Part shown: piece after piece, positions 7,557-14,299 of the stretch | How positions within the stretch are numbered: the stretch's first letter is position 1 | Layout of the letters: every line of letters begins with the position of its first letter | Source of the DNA: Opitutales bacterium | Lineage (GTDB): Bacteria > Verrucomicrobiota > Verrucomicrobiia > Opitutales > Opitutaceae | Direction of reading: 5' to 3' | Assembly (NCBI GenBank): GCA_021772595.1 | Contig: JAJFLS010000241.1 | Coordinates: 1-16,297, forward strand | Length of the DNA: 16,297 bases | The notes under the pieces: generated by a model | Seen by the model: only the letters and a program-made list of their open reading frames with translations | Database searches by the model: none | What the model was told of the DNA's origin: nothing | Position numbers and translations under genes: made by a program

Positions 7557-7838
7557 AGAGATCGTGTATCTGTTTACCTATTACACATATAAATGTACTT
7601 CAGATACGAACCCAAAGTAGAATATGCAGTAGCCGAAGGCTGTCGAAGAGATAAACCAAACGTTTCATAAACCACGGAGGTCACGGAGGAAAGGAGGCGA
7701 AGGCTTCCATCTATTCTCTGTTCCTCCGTGATCTCCGTGGTTCAAAATATTGTATTTTTCAATCTTCACTTTCAGTCAGGTTGCGAAAATAGACATTTCT
7801 AAACTTAAGGCACTGTATTCAAGAGGCTTGCATGCTTC
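7557..7838. other. intergenic region
   Basis: No convincing gene. It contains a 7-bp inverted repeat (GTATCTG 7566-7572 / CAGATAC 7601-7607), AGCC/GGCT around GAA near 7631, and the long CCACGGAG hairpin at 7670-7742. No promoter was recognised with confidence. Confidence 0.6.
7670..7742. repeat. long inverted repeat, CCACGGAG family
   Basis: Arms 7670-7690 and 7722-7742 are complementary at 20 of 21 positions, separated by 31 bases. The arm sequence (CCACGGAGGTCACGGAGG) belongs to the same loose family as the CCACAGAT and CCACGGAT stretches near 14038, 14094, 14209-14283 and 15467. It is non-coding and would form a strong hairpin. Confidence 0.85.
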
Positions 7839-7899
7839 ATGGCCCGTTTTTTTGAAACTACGAGGATAAAGGAACTCTGCGAAGAAATGGGGTCTCGAA

Positions 7900-8175
7900 A
7901 TGGAAAGTAAAACGGAAATCACTTTTGACGCTGATGATTCGATGGAGTTGGTAGAAGATGTGCGGGACCGTCCTATTCGAAAAAGCGAAGTAACATTACG
8001 AGAGTGTTTGAATAGGCACAGGTTGATAGTTTGCCTGCGGAAATGGTTCTTTCTAAAGCGACGAAATCGCCACCGATACGCTTTGACAGACGGTCGATAT
8101 TGGCTAGGCTTTAAGAAAAGCGAACCGCTCAACGGATTGGCGGCAGCAACTGCTCGATTCAGCTTTTATGGGTGA
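7900..8175 (+). CDS. doubtful small hypothetical protein
   Basis: An open frame of 91 aa with an acidic N-terminal third (TFDADDSMELVEDVRD) and a basic aromatic C-terminal half. No family is recognised. In its favour: mixed but ordinary codon use, and a stop that overlaps a GTG in the frame of the next gene (GTGA, 8172-8175). Against it: no ribosome-binding site, no recognisable domain, and a start inside another short frame (ATG 7839 to TAA 7910, 23 codons, MARFFETTRIKELCEEMG), which itself looks protein-like. The two could be parts of one frameshifted gene, or the area may be an untranslated leader of the amidohydrolase operon. Confidence 0.3.
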   Translation: MESKTEITFDADDSMELVEDVRDRPIRKSEVTLRECLNRHRLIVCLRKWFFLKRRNRHRYALTDGRYWLGFKKSEPLNGLAAATARFSFYG

Positions 8176-8240
8176 TCGATCAAAGCGCGGCAGATCGATT
8201 GTGGGCTAATGCCAAGATAACTCGAAATGACAGATTGAAA

Positions 8241-9428
8241 ATGTACAGAGACCTCCAAGTGCCGACAGCAACCTTTGACGAAATGGTGTCCTTTCGACGG
8301 GACCTTCACGCCAACCCGGAACTGTCCTGGAAAGAAACGAGAACGACCGAAAAAATCTGCTCTTTCCTTAAGGAGCAGGGTATCGCTTTCGATACGGAAT
8401 TGGCTCCTACTGGTGTCGTAGCTACGATACCGGGACGAAACGCCACCAAAGGCGTCATTGCCCTGCGAGCAGATATTGATGCGCTGCCCATCCACGAAGA
8501 AACCGGTTTGCCATTCGCTTCGAACAATGAGGGCGTGATGCACGCCTGCGGCCACGATGGGCATGCGAGTGGTCTCCTTGGAGCGGCCATGCTTCTCAAC
8601 GAAGAACCGGAGTTGCAGGTCCCGGTGAAGCTCATTTTTCAACCTGCTGAAGAGACGGGCGATGGAGCCAAGGCATTAATAGCTGCCGGGGTGCTCGATG
8701 ATGTAGCGATGATTTTCGGAGGACATATCGACCGGGGGTATCGACTCGGTTCCATTATAGTTACGGATGGGCCAGTGAACGCCTCTTCCGACCGTTTTGT
8801 TGTCACCATAAATGGCAAAGGCGGGCATGCGGGTCGACCACACGAGGCGATTGATTCGGTTGTCGTGGGCTCTCTTCTGGTAATGGCGCTGCAGACTATC
8901 GTTTCTCGCGAAATTAATCCCGCCCATCCTTCGGTGGTGACAGTAGGTTCTTTCGAAGCAGGGAAGGCCTCCAATGTAATAGCGGAAACGGCCTGCCTTA
9001 AAGGCACCATTCGCGCTCAAGAACCGGAGGTTCGTATAGAATTGGAACGAGCAATCCGACGCGTGGCTACTGCTATCGGCGGGCTTCACGATGCCCGCAT
9101 TGATGTGGAAATCATTCCCGGCACACCCGCGGTAATAAATCGAGGAAAGGCAACTACGATCGCTCGCGAAGCGGCAACGCAGATAGTAGGAGAAAAGAAA
9201 GTGTATCCGCTGGACCATGCGAACATGGGGGCGGAGGATTTCGGTTGGTACGCGGAAGAACGTCCTTCCTGTTACGTGCGTTTCGGGACCACTTCTCCTG
9301 ATAAAGAATACTTTCCCGCGCATTCGAGTCGTTTCGATTTCGACGAACGCCTGCTCGCCGTATCTGCGTCCTATTTCCACCAAGTGGCGATTTCTGCCGG
9401 ACATCACGTATTGGACAATTCCCGATGA
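8241..9428 (+). CDS. M20D-family amidohydrolase (N-acyl amino acid / peptide deacylase)
   Basis: Metal-dependent hydrolase that removes an acyl group from the amine of an amino acid or related compound; probably cytoplasmic, as no signal peptide is seen. Numbered from the ATG at 8241 (395 aa, the usual family size): FRRDLHANPELSWKE (18-32) is the family opening; ALRADIDALPI (74-84); HACGHDGHAS (101-110) carries metal ligands Cys103 and His105, the Cys being typical of M20D; PAEE (135-138) holds the catalytic and metal Glu; His162 and His361 complete the site. The dimerisation domain runs about 180-295 (NGKGGHAGRPH). The frame is open further upstream to a GTG at 8172 (418 aa), which would overlap the small ORF; the ATG fits the family length better, though neither start has a clear ribosome-binding site. 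Its stop overlaps the acetyltransferase start (ATGA). Confidence 0.9.
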   Translation: MYRDLQVPTATFDEMVSFRRDLHANPELSWKETRTTEKICSFLKEQGIAFDTELAPTGVVATIPGRNATKGVIALRADIDALPIHEETGLPFASNNEGVMHACGHDGHASGLLGAAMLLNEEPELQVPVKLIFQPAEETGDGAKALIAAGVLDDVAMIFGGHIDRGYRLGSIIVTDGPVNASSDRFVVTINGKGGHAGRPHEAIDSVVVGSLLVMALQTIVSREINPAHPSVVTVGSFEAGKASNVIAETACLKGTIRAQEPEVRIELERAIRRVATAIGGLHDARIDVEIIPGTPAVINRGKATTIAREAATQIVGEKKVYPLDHANMGAEDFGWYAEERPSCYVRFGTTSPDKEYFPAHSSRFDFDERLLAVSASYFHQVAISAGHHVLDNSR

Positions 9429-11020
9429 TTTCGATACGCGAAGCGACTGAGAACGATACCGAAGCCATTGCCGATTTGTTCGTGGCAGTGTATGGAGACT
9501 ACTATGCTCATCCCGAGTTTCACAGTCGCGAGATTCTCAAGAAGCTCATCTACAATGACGATACGCTGATCCTTGTCGCGGAGGATAAAGAGACGGGGCG
9601 AATTTTGGGCACAGGATCTGTGATTCTCGATTCTGGAGCCTTTGGCGATTTGCTGGGGGAATTCGGACGTCTTGTTGTGCATCCGGATGGCCGAGAACGA
9701 GGGATTGGAAATAAGCTTATGGAAGCACGTCTCGAGGCGGTTCGTGATCGTTTGCACATCGCGATCGTGGAGAATCGCGCTGCCCATCCTTTTTCGCAAC
9801 GGATTTCAAACTCGCATGGATTTTCCTGTGCCGGATTTCTTCCCTGCAAGGTGGATTTCGAGGAGAGGGAAAGTATCGCTTACTATACGCGGCATTTTGG
9901 GGATGCTATGAAACTTCGCCGCAACCATCCTCATCTCATTCCCGAAACCTATGAACTCGCTGATCAGGTTCTAAAATCGTGCGGGATAACGGGTGATGTT
10001 ATAATCGACGCCGAATCTCCGGCTTACCAGGGCGAAGAGAGCTATGAATTGGGAGATATGACGTCTCGCGGATACACTTCGTTGCTGCGTTTTGAGCGCG
10101 GCCGCGTATCGCGCCGCGAGGTATTTGGGCCTGTAAAACTTCATGTAGGACTTTTTCAACTTCATGTTAGCGACTATCGCTACGTTTTGGCTAAGCAAGG
10201 CGATCGCCTTGTGGGAGGGCTAGGATTCCACATTGACAGAAATGAAAATGCTGCCCGTCTCCTCGAGTTGGTGTCCGCGGACGACGGCCCCATACGGTCA
10301 CTGCTGGCGACGGTGACGAAGCGTTGCCTTGAAGACGAAGGTATTGGCTACATTGAAGCGGATGTAAGCGCCTATTCGCCTCGTATGCAACGGACCTTTT
10401 TAGAGCTCGGGTATCTGCCCGTGGCGTATGTTCCCGCGATGGCATTCCATCGTGTAGAGCGGCTCGATGCCGTTCGCATGGCGCGGCTGGCAAACCCTCC
10501 AGATATATCGAATATACAATTACATGACGCAAGCAAGCCGGTAGCAGAAATCGTAATTAGGCATTTTCAGCAATTTGAGGTGGCCCCCCGTCTTGCGGAG
10601 GCAGCGCCCGCGAACGCAATATTTAAAGGGCTCAATCCTGAGCAAACGAAACAGCTCGCGGCAGCTTGCGTCTTCCGAGTGTTTAGAAAGGGCGATCGCC
10701 TCGTTGATCAGGGTGCCGAATCGAGTGAAGTTCTCTTAATCTTGTCGGGGTGTGTCTCAGTTTCGATTGATCAGCAGGAGGTAGGCGTGGTTAAAGTCGG
10801 TGAGTCGCTGGGGGAAATTTCGCTGATCCAAGCCACGCCTCATGCGGCCTCGGCAACCGCGTTGGAGCAGGTCGAGTCAGCTGTGCTAGCCAGAGAAGCG
10901 TTGGAAACGCTGGTTCGCCGTCGACCTGACATCGGACTCATCTTATTCCGTAATCTCGCGACACAGCTTGGCGAGAAACTGCTTCGGACAGATAGAAGAA
11001 TGATGGCCGCGGAAGATTGA
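9425..11020 (+). CDS. GNAT acetyltransferase with second GNAT-like region and C-terminal cyclic-nucleotide-binding-type domain
   Basis: 531 aa, probably cytoplasmic. Residues about 1-145 form a GNAT N-acetyltransferase: ISIREATENDTEAIADLF at the start and the acetyl-CoA loop VVHPDGRERGIGNKLM (84-99, RERGIG). A second, degenerate GNAT-like unit spans about 230-345, with no clear acetyl-CoA loop. Residues about 395-520 form a CAP_ED/cNMP-binding-type beta roll (RVFRKGDRLVDQGAESSEVLLILSGCVSV). Its phosphate-binding cassette reads GESLGEISLIQATPHAAS: the Glu464 is present, but the expected Arg is His473, so binding of cAMP or cGMP is doubtful. Mycobacterial PatA also joins a cNMP domain to a GNAT, but in the opposite order. 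The start ATG overlaps the amidohydrolase stop, so the two proteins are made together. The acceptor amine is unknown; an acyl cycle with the amidohydrolase is only inferred. Confidence 0.85.
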   Translation: MISIREATENDTEAIADLFVAVYGDYYAHPEFHSREILKKLIYNDDTLILVAEDKETGRILGTGSVILDSGAFGDLLGEFGRLVVHPDGRERGIGNKLMEARLEAVRDRLHIAIVENRAAHPFSQRISNSHGFSCAGFLPCKVDFEERESIAYYTRHFGDAMKLRRNHPHLIPETYELADQVLKSCGITGDVIIDAESPAYQGEESYELGDMTSRGYTSLLRFERGRVSRREVFGPVKLHVGLFQLHVSDYRYVLAKQGDRLVGGLGFHIDRNENAARLLELVSADDGPIRSLLATVTKRCLEDEGIGYIEADVSAYSPRMQRTFLELGYLPVAYVPAMAFHRVERLDAVRMARLANPPDISNIQLHDASKPVAEIVIRHFQQFEVAPRLAEAAPANAIFKGLNPEQTKQLAAACVFRVFRKGDRLVDQGAESSEVLLILSGCVSVSIDQQEVGVVKVGESLGEISLIQATPHAASATALEQVESAVLAREALETLVRRRPDIGLILFRNLATQLGEKLLRTDRRMMAAED

Positions 11021-11032
11021 TACGAAGACCGG

Positions 11033-11368
11033 ATGAAACTGGATCCGGTAGATCAATCCTTTATGGACAGACGCCGCCGTTTCGTCAAAACATGGAAATG
11101 GGTCGGAGGCCCCATGGTCGCTGCTATATTCCTATATCTTTGGGTACGCGTTCCGTTGATGATAAGCTCGTGCTTCGCACGGCGATCTCTGGGACCGAAT
11201 GAGCTGCGCTGGATGAAATTTACAGGGGCGACGAATGTGTCGTTGGCACTGGGGAGTATAAATAGCAGGGACAGGCTAATTATTTCTATCTCGGGCCATT
11301 GGCAGAAACACCTGGAGGTAAGGGATCGCCAACTTTTGAAGTTTGACCCTCTTCCGCTTCGCGAGTGA
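11033..11368 (+). CDS. small membrane protein, probably truncated or chimeric
   Basis: 111 aa. Residues 1-45 look like a genuine start: a charged segment (MDRRRRFVKTWKWVGG) followed by one membrane helix (GGPMVAAIFLYLWVRVPLMI, 25-44). After residue about 46 the sequence loses protein-like character. There the DNA has a 5-bp hairpin (CGTGC/GCACG, 11169-11181), and from 11259 it enters the approximately 100-bp segment that is repeated at 7288-7389. The reading frame therefore appears to run from a real gene into repeat DNA, and the original C-terminus is probably lost. The start lies 12 bases after the acetyltransferase stop, so it may be transcribed with that operon. Its end overlaps the upstream open part of the esterase frame. 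No function can be assigned. Confidence 0.45.
   Translation: MKLDPVDQSFMDRRRRFVKTWKWVGGPMVAAIFLYLWVRVPLMISSCFARRSLGPNELRWMKFTGATNVSLALGSINSRDRLIISISGHWQKHLEVRDRQLLKFDPLPLRE
11259..11363 (+). repeat. approximately 100-bp repeat upstream of the esterase (second copy at 7288-7389)
   Basis: Begins with AAATAGCAGGGACAGGCTA, identical in both copies, and ends with GACCCTCTTCCG.TTCGCG. The copies are about 80% identical by eye, with a few bases of indel in the middle. Both precede esterase-related sequence. In the other copy the left edge coincides with the stop codon of the lipoprotein gene. Confidence 0.75.
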
Positions 11369-11381
11369 ATATTGTATCGTT

Positions 11382-12311
11382 GTGAAGCGATTAGGAATTC
11401 CCCTAGGTCTGTGTGTCTTCATCAAGGGGTTGGTGTGGATTTCGCCCAGTCAGGCGGAAACGCCAGCGGTTCGACGCGTCCAATTTGAAGCCCCTTCGGT
11501 GGCGTGCGAGATGGCCTTCAATATCATTTTGCCTGTAGACTATGAATCGAGTGAGAAGACTTATCCGGTTCTATACTTGCTGCATGGGCGACAGGGCAAT
11601 GAGGACTATTGGGTAGAGCTCAGAGTACCGGAGTATGCGGCGGGTTACGACCTGATTGTGGTTATTCCGGATGCGGGGCCGTCCTGGTTTGTGAACTGGG
11701 TGGAGAGCTATGAAGGTCAAAAGAATAACTGGGAAGACTATGTCACGAAGGATTTGATCGGATATGTGGATACGCATTTTCGGACCATTGCTTCTAGGGA
11801 AGGTCGAGCGATCGGCGGAAAGTCAATGGGCGGCTATGGCGCGCTCATGCTTTCATTCAGGAATCCTGAGCTGTTTTGTTCGACCAGCAGTATCGCGGGA
11901 GGGTTGCGTTTTATCGATAAGCTTCGCGCGCATTTGAGAGGCGAAAGCGCCGATCCGCTATTCCTGACCGGCCCAGTGCCAAAAGGGAAAATGGAATTGG
12001 CCGCGGCGACTCCCCGCGGGTTAATGGTAGCCACGCTGGAAAACTGCGATGCGATCGATCCGTACAAGCTCGTTCTGAAGGTTCCCCGTGAGCGGCTTCC
12101 AGATATCCGCATCGATTGCGGTCTGGATGATAACTTGTTGGAGGCATCCCAACGGCTGGCGAAAGCGCTAATGGAGGAGAAGATCCGATTCACGTTCGAG
12201 CAAGCCCCGGGCGCGCATACGCCGGAATATGGCAGCTACGCGGTCAAGTATACGATGGCTTATCAATACACTGTGATGAGGACTCAGTTGGCAGCTAAGG
12301 GTGAAGGCTAG
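11382..12311 (+). CDS. secreted carbohydrate esterase, esterase D / CE1-like (PF00756)
   Basis: Alpha/beta hydrolase, 309 aa from the GTG at 11382, probably removing acetyl or feruloyl groups from polysaccharide in the periplasm or outside. Residues 1-25 form a signal peptide (KRLGIPLGLCVFIKGLVW, cut near SQAETPA). YPVLYLLHGRQGNEDYW (61-77) provides the oxyanion strand; GKSMGG (146-151) is the nucleophile elbow with Ser148; DCGLDDNLL (245-253) carries the acid, probably Asp250; GAHTPEYG (277-284) carries catalytic His279. All three triad residues are present. The frame is open upstream to a TTG at 11343, but the GTG places the signal peptide at the start; there is no clear ribosome-binding site. 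A diverged, deleted copy lies at 7288-7556. The downstream neighbours are glycosidase-like, which supports a role in polysaccharide breakdown. Confidence 0.88.
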   Translation: MKRLGIPLGLCVFIKGLVWISPSQAETPAVRRVQFEAPSVACEMAFNIILPVDYESSEKTYPVLYLLHGRQGNEDYWVELRVPEYAAGYDLIVVIPDAGPSWFVNWVESYEGQKNNWEDYVTKDLIGYVDTHFRTIASREGRAIGGKSMGGYGALMLSFRNPELFCSTSSIAGGLRFIDKLRAHLRGESADPLFLTGPVPKGKMELAAATPRGLMVATLENCDAIDPYKLVLKVPRERLPDIRIDCGLDDNLLEASQRLAKALMEEKIRFTFEQAPGAHTPEYGSYAVKYTMAYQYTVMRTQLAAKGEG

Positions 12312-12332
12312 CTTGCGTGATGGGCATGAGCC

Positions 12333-12358
12333 GGAGGGCCTGCCAGTCCGTCCCTACC
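12333..12358. repeat. hairpin repeat, minus-oriented member of the GTAGGGA family
   Basis: GGAGGG...GTCCCTACC pairs imperfectly; read on the minus strand it opens GGTAGGGACGGACTGG, resembling the units at 155-185 and 2237-2259. A second small inverted repeat, CCTGC/GCAGG, follows at 12380-12392, with AGGAT/ATCCT across 12390-12415. Together these fill the gap after the esterase and may end its transcript. Confidence 0.4.
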
Positions 12359-12551
12359 GTGTTTGATTCTCATCAAGCTCCTGCCTAGCAGGATCATGTC
12401 AGCGAAGCGCATCCTGTTAAACCTCCCGAAACCTAGTTCGATCTAGCGTATTGTCTAAAAAAGTTCAGGATTCCGTTAGTCTTTGTACCCCCAGTGGCAT
12501 CTGTTGAGAAACGCAGGCGAGTACTGCGACCAATCCCTTTCCCAAACCCAC

Positions 12552-14027
12552 ATGAAACCGAGACACTGTAAAATTGTAACGCGTTGTTTGCTCGCTCTGG
12601 CGGCTTCCGCAATGTTCCTTTTGTCAGCTTCTAGTTTCGGTGCCAAAGCCGAACTGGACCAATACGGAGGTTGGACCGGCATCAAAGGTAAGAAAACGGG
12701 CTTCTTCCACTTGGAGGAGATCGGCGGCCGCAACTGGTTCATCACGCCAGACGGGAACGTCTTTTATCCGGTGGCGCTCAGCCACATGCTGTCTGGCGAA
12801 ACGAGAACGGCAGCCGAGACCCTGTTCGGCGACGACAAGGATGCTTGGGTCCGCGATTCAGTGGCCAAGGCCCGTGAAATGGGCTTTAACTGCGCCCTTG
12901 GCGGAGCTTCTAGTCCGAAGCGTAACCTGAACGGCTATGTTGACCTGCCGCTTTCCGAAAAAGTATTCGAAGAGGAGAAATTTCCTTATGCCGTGGGCGT
13001 GATCCTGCTGAAGCATCCATGGGAGTTTGTAGAAGGGGAGACGCTGCCCGATATCTTCGACCCGGCCTACACGGAATTGATCGAGGACCGGGCGAAGGCG
13101 GCAGTTCCCCCAGTCAAAGACAATCCTCTAGTCCTGGGTTACTACTATGGATTTGGAGCCTTCAATCACTCCCAGAATTGGGTCAATCACCATATGTCGC
13201 TCGCAGCCAACATCCACGGACGCGTAGTGATCACCGACCTGCTCGACAAACGCTACAAAGGCGATGTGAAGAAGTTCAATGAGATCTACGGTATGTCTCT
13301 AAGGAAAATATCCGACCTCAAGAGCAAGGCCGAATTGGTCTACGAAACAAACTTTGGCCGCGCTAATTATCCAGCCGTAGGCAAAAGGCTGGATCCGCGC
13401 AAGGTGGCGGATTTCAATGCAAACCTATCGCACATGTGTATCCACCTTTACAAGATGGCGCACACTGCCATCCGGCGCTATGATCAGAATCACTTGATCC
13501 CCGGGTCCTTCATCAAGGAGTGGGCGCTCACCCCCGAGTCCTGGAAAGCTGCGGCTCCTTATCTAGATCTGATCGCGCCGCAACACTGGAACGAGACCCT
13601 TTCTCTGAACGATCTAGCGGACGGCTCGGGTCTTCAGATGATCGTATCGGATGAGGATGTAGGCTTTCATTATCCCAATAACAAGGGGAACCTCTATAAG
13701 GGGCTCATCAGCCATGAGGCTCGTGGGGAAATCTATCAGGCGACGATGATGCGGCATTACAAGGATCCGCAGACAATGGGGGCGACTTTCTGTATGTGTC
13801 TTTACGACCAGGAACTCGCTGTTGTGCACAAAGACCAGGAGACGGGTATCTATATGATCGATGGGAAGCCGCGTCCGGGACTGATTTCCCTAATTCGCGA
13901 TATCAACATGCAAGTATACGAGCATGCCCCGAATACGACGGATCGAAAAGGCCTCGAAGAACTGGACGAAACGCTCAGAGGACTCTGGGAGAAATATGAT
14001 ATCAAAGCCCATCTGAAGAAGAATTAG
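12552..14027 (+). CDS. exported GH-A-like (agarase-related) putative glycoside hydrolase
   Basis: 491 aa from the ATG at 12552, with a Sec signal peptide (hydrophobic 11-30, cut near GAKA). GGRNWFITPDGNVFYPVALSHM (58-79) is the opening of agarase-like and GH42-like TIM-barrel proteins, and AHTAIRRYDQNHLIPGSF (303-320) is the following helix-strand pair. Where relatives have a DNE acid/base after GYF, this protein has LGYYYGFGAF (195-204), without a Glu. Glu368 in MIVSDEDVGF may be the nucleophile. It is therefore either a distant active family or a binding protein. The frame is open upstream to a TTG at 12483, but only 12552 places the signal peptide first. The next gene encodes a homologue. 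Substrate unknown; a role in polysaccharide use is inferred from the neighbours. Confidence 0.7.
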   Translation: MKPRHCKIVTRCLLALAASAMFLLSASSFGAKAELDQYGGWTGIKGKKTGFFHLEEIGGRNWFITPDGNVFYPVALSHMLSGETRTAAETLFGDDKDAWVRDSVAKAREMGFNCALGGASSPKRNLNGYVDLPLSEKVFEEEKFPYAVGVILLKHPWEFVEGETLPDIFDPAYTELIEDRAKAAVPPVKDNPLVLGYYYGFGAFNHSQNWVNHHMSLAANIHGRVVITDLLDKRYKGDVKKFNEIYGMSLRKISDLKSKAELVYETNFGRANYPAVGKRLDPRKVADFNANLSHMCIHLYKMAHTAIRRYDQNHLIPGSFIKEWALTPESWKAAAPYLDLIAPQHWNETLSLNDLADGSGLQMIVSDEDVGFHYPNNKGNLYKGLISHEARGEIYQATMMRHYKDPQTMGATFCMCLYDQELAVVHKDQETGIYMIDGKPRPGLISLIRDINMQVYEHAPNTTDRKGLEELDETLRGLWEKYDIKAHLKKN

Positions 14028-14093
14028 GGAAAAGTTCTAACCACAGAATTCTCAGAAAAAACAGATAGTTTGGATACGAATCTAAAAACTTTT

Positions 14094-14120
14094 CACCACG
14101 GATGAAACGGAGGAACGGAG
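14094..14120 (+). repeat. single arm of the CCACGGAT/CCACGGAG repeat family
   Basis: ACCACGGATGAAACGGAGGAACGGAG-like text without a nearby complementary arm; a similar CCACAGA stretch lies at 14040. It resembles the arms of the hairpin at 7670-7742. Confidence 0.4.
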
Positions 14121-14138
14121 ATTTTTTAAAACTAAAAT

Positions 14139-14198
14139 GTAGGAGCAGCTTTACGCCGTGATTGATCGAGAAACATCGCGGCATAAAGCCACTCCTAC
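14139..14198. repeat. 60-bp imperfect hairpin (GTAGGAGC...CACTCCTAC)
   Basis: The 24-base arms 14139-14162 and 14175-14198 are complementary at 20 of 24 positions, with a 12-base loop. All four mismatches are transitions, consistent with slow decay of a once perfect palindrome. Non-coding, between the two glycosidase-like genes; it could act as a terminator or RNA-processing site. Confidence 0.75.
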
Positions 14199-14208
14199 GG
14201 AAGTCCAT

Positions 14209-14283
14209 TTTAACCACAGATTGCGCAGAGGTCACAGATGAGGTTTTCTATTATCAGTGATATCCGTGTAATCTGTGGTTAAA
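14209..14283. repeat. long inverted repeat, TTTAACCACAGATT family
   Basis: TTTAACCACAGATT (14209-14222) is perfectly complementary to 14270-14283. The interior (GTCACAGATGAGG, GATATCCGTGTAA) carries further related words. It ends 16 bases before the start codon of the next gene, so it would lie in the leader of that transcript. Confidence 0.85.
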
Positions 14284-14299
14284 TAATTCCCCCAATATA

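Noticed and set aside
8676..9407. 243-codon frame antisense to the amidohydrolase.
   Set aside because: It opposes strongly conserved metal-site motifs and has a composition rich in Arg, His and Ser, typical of shadow frames.
14040..14283. Clustered hairpin repeats considered as a CRISPR array.
   Set aside because: The units are inverted pairs of different sequence, with no regular repeat-spacer period and no cas genes.
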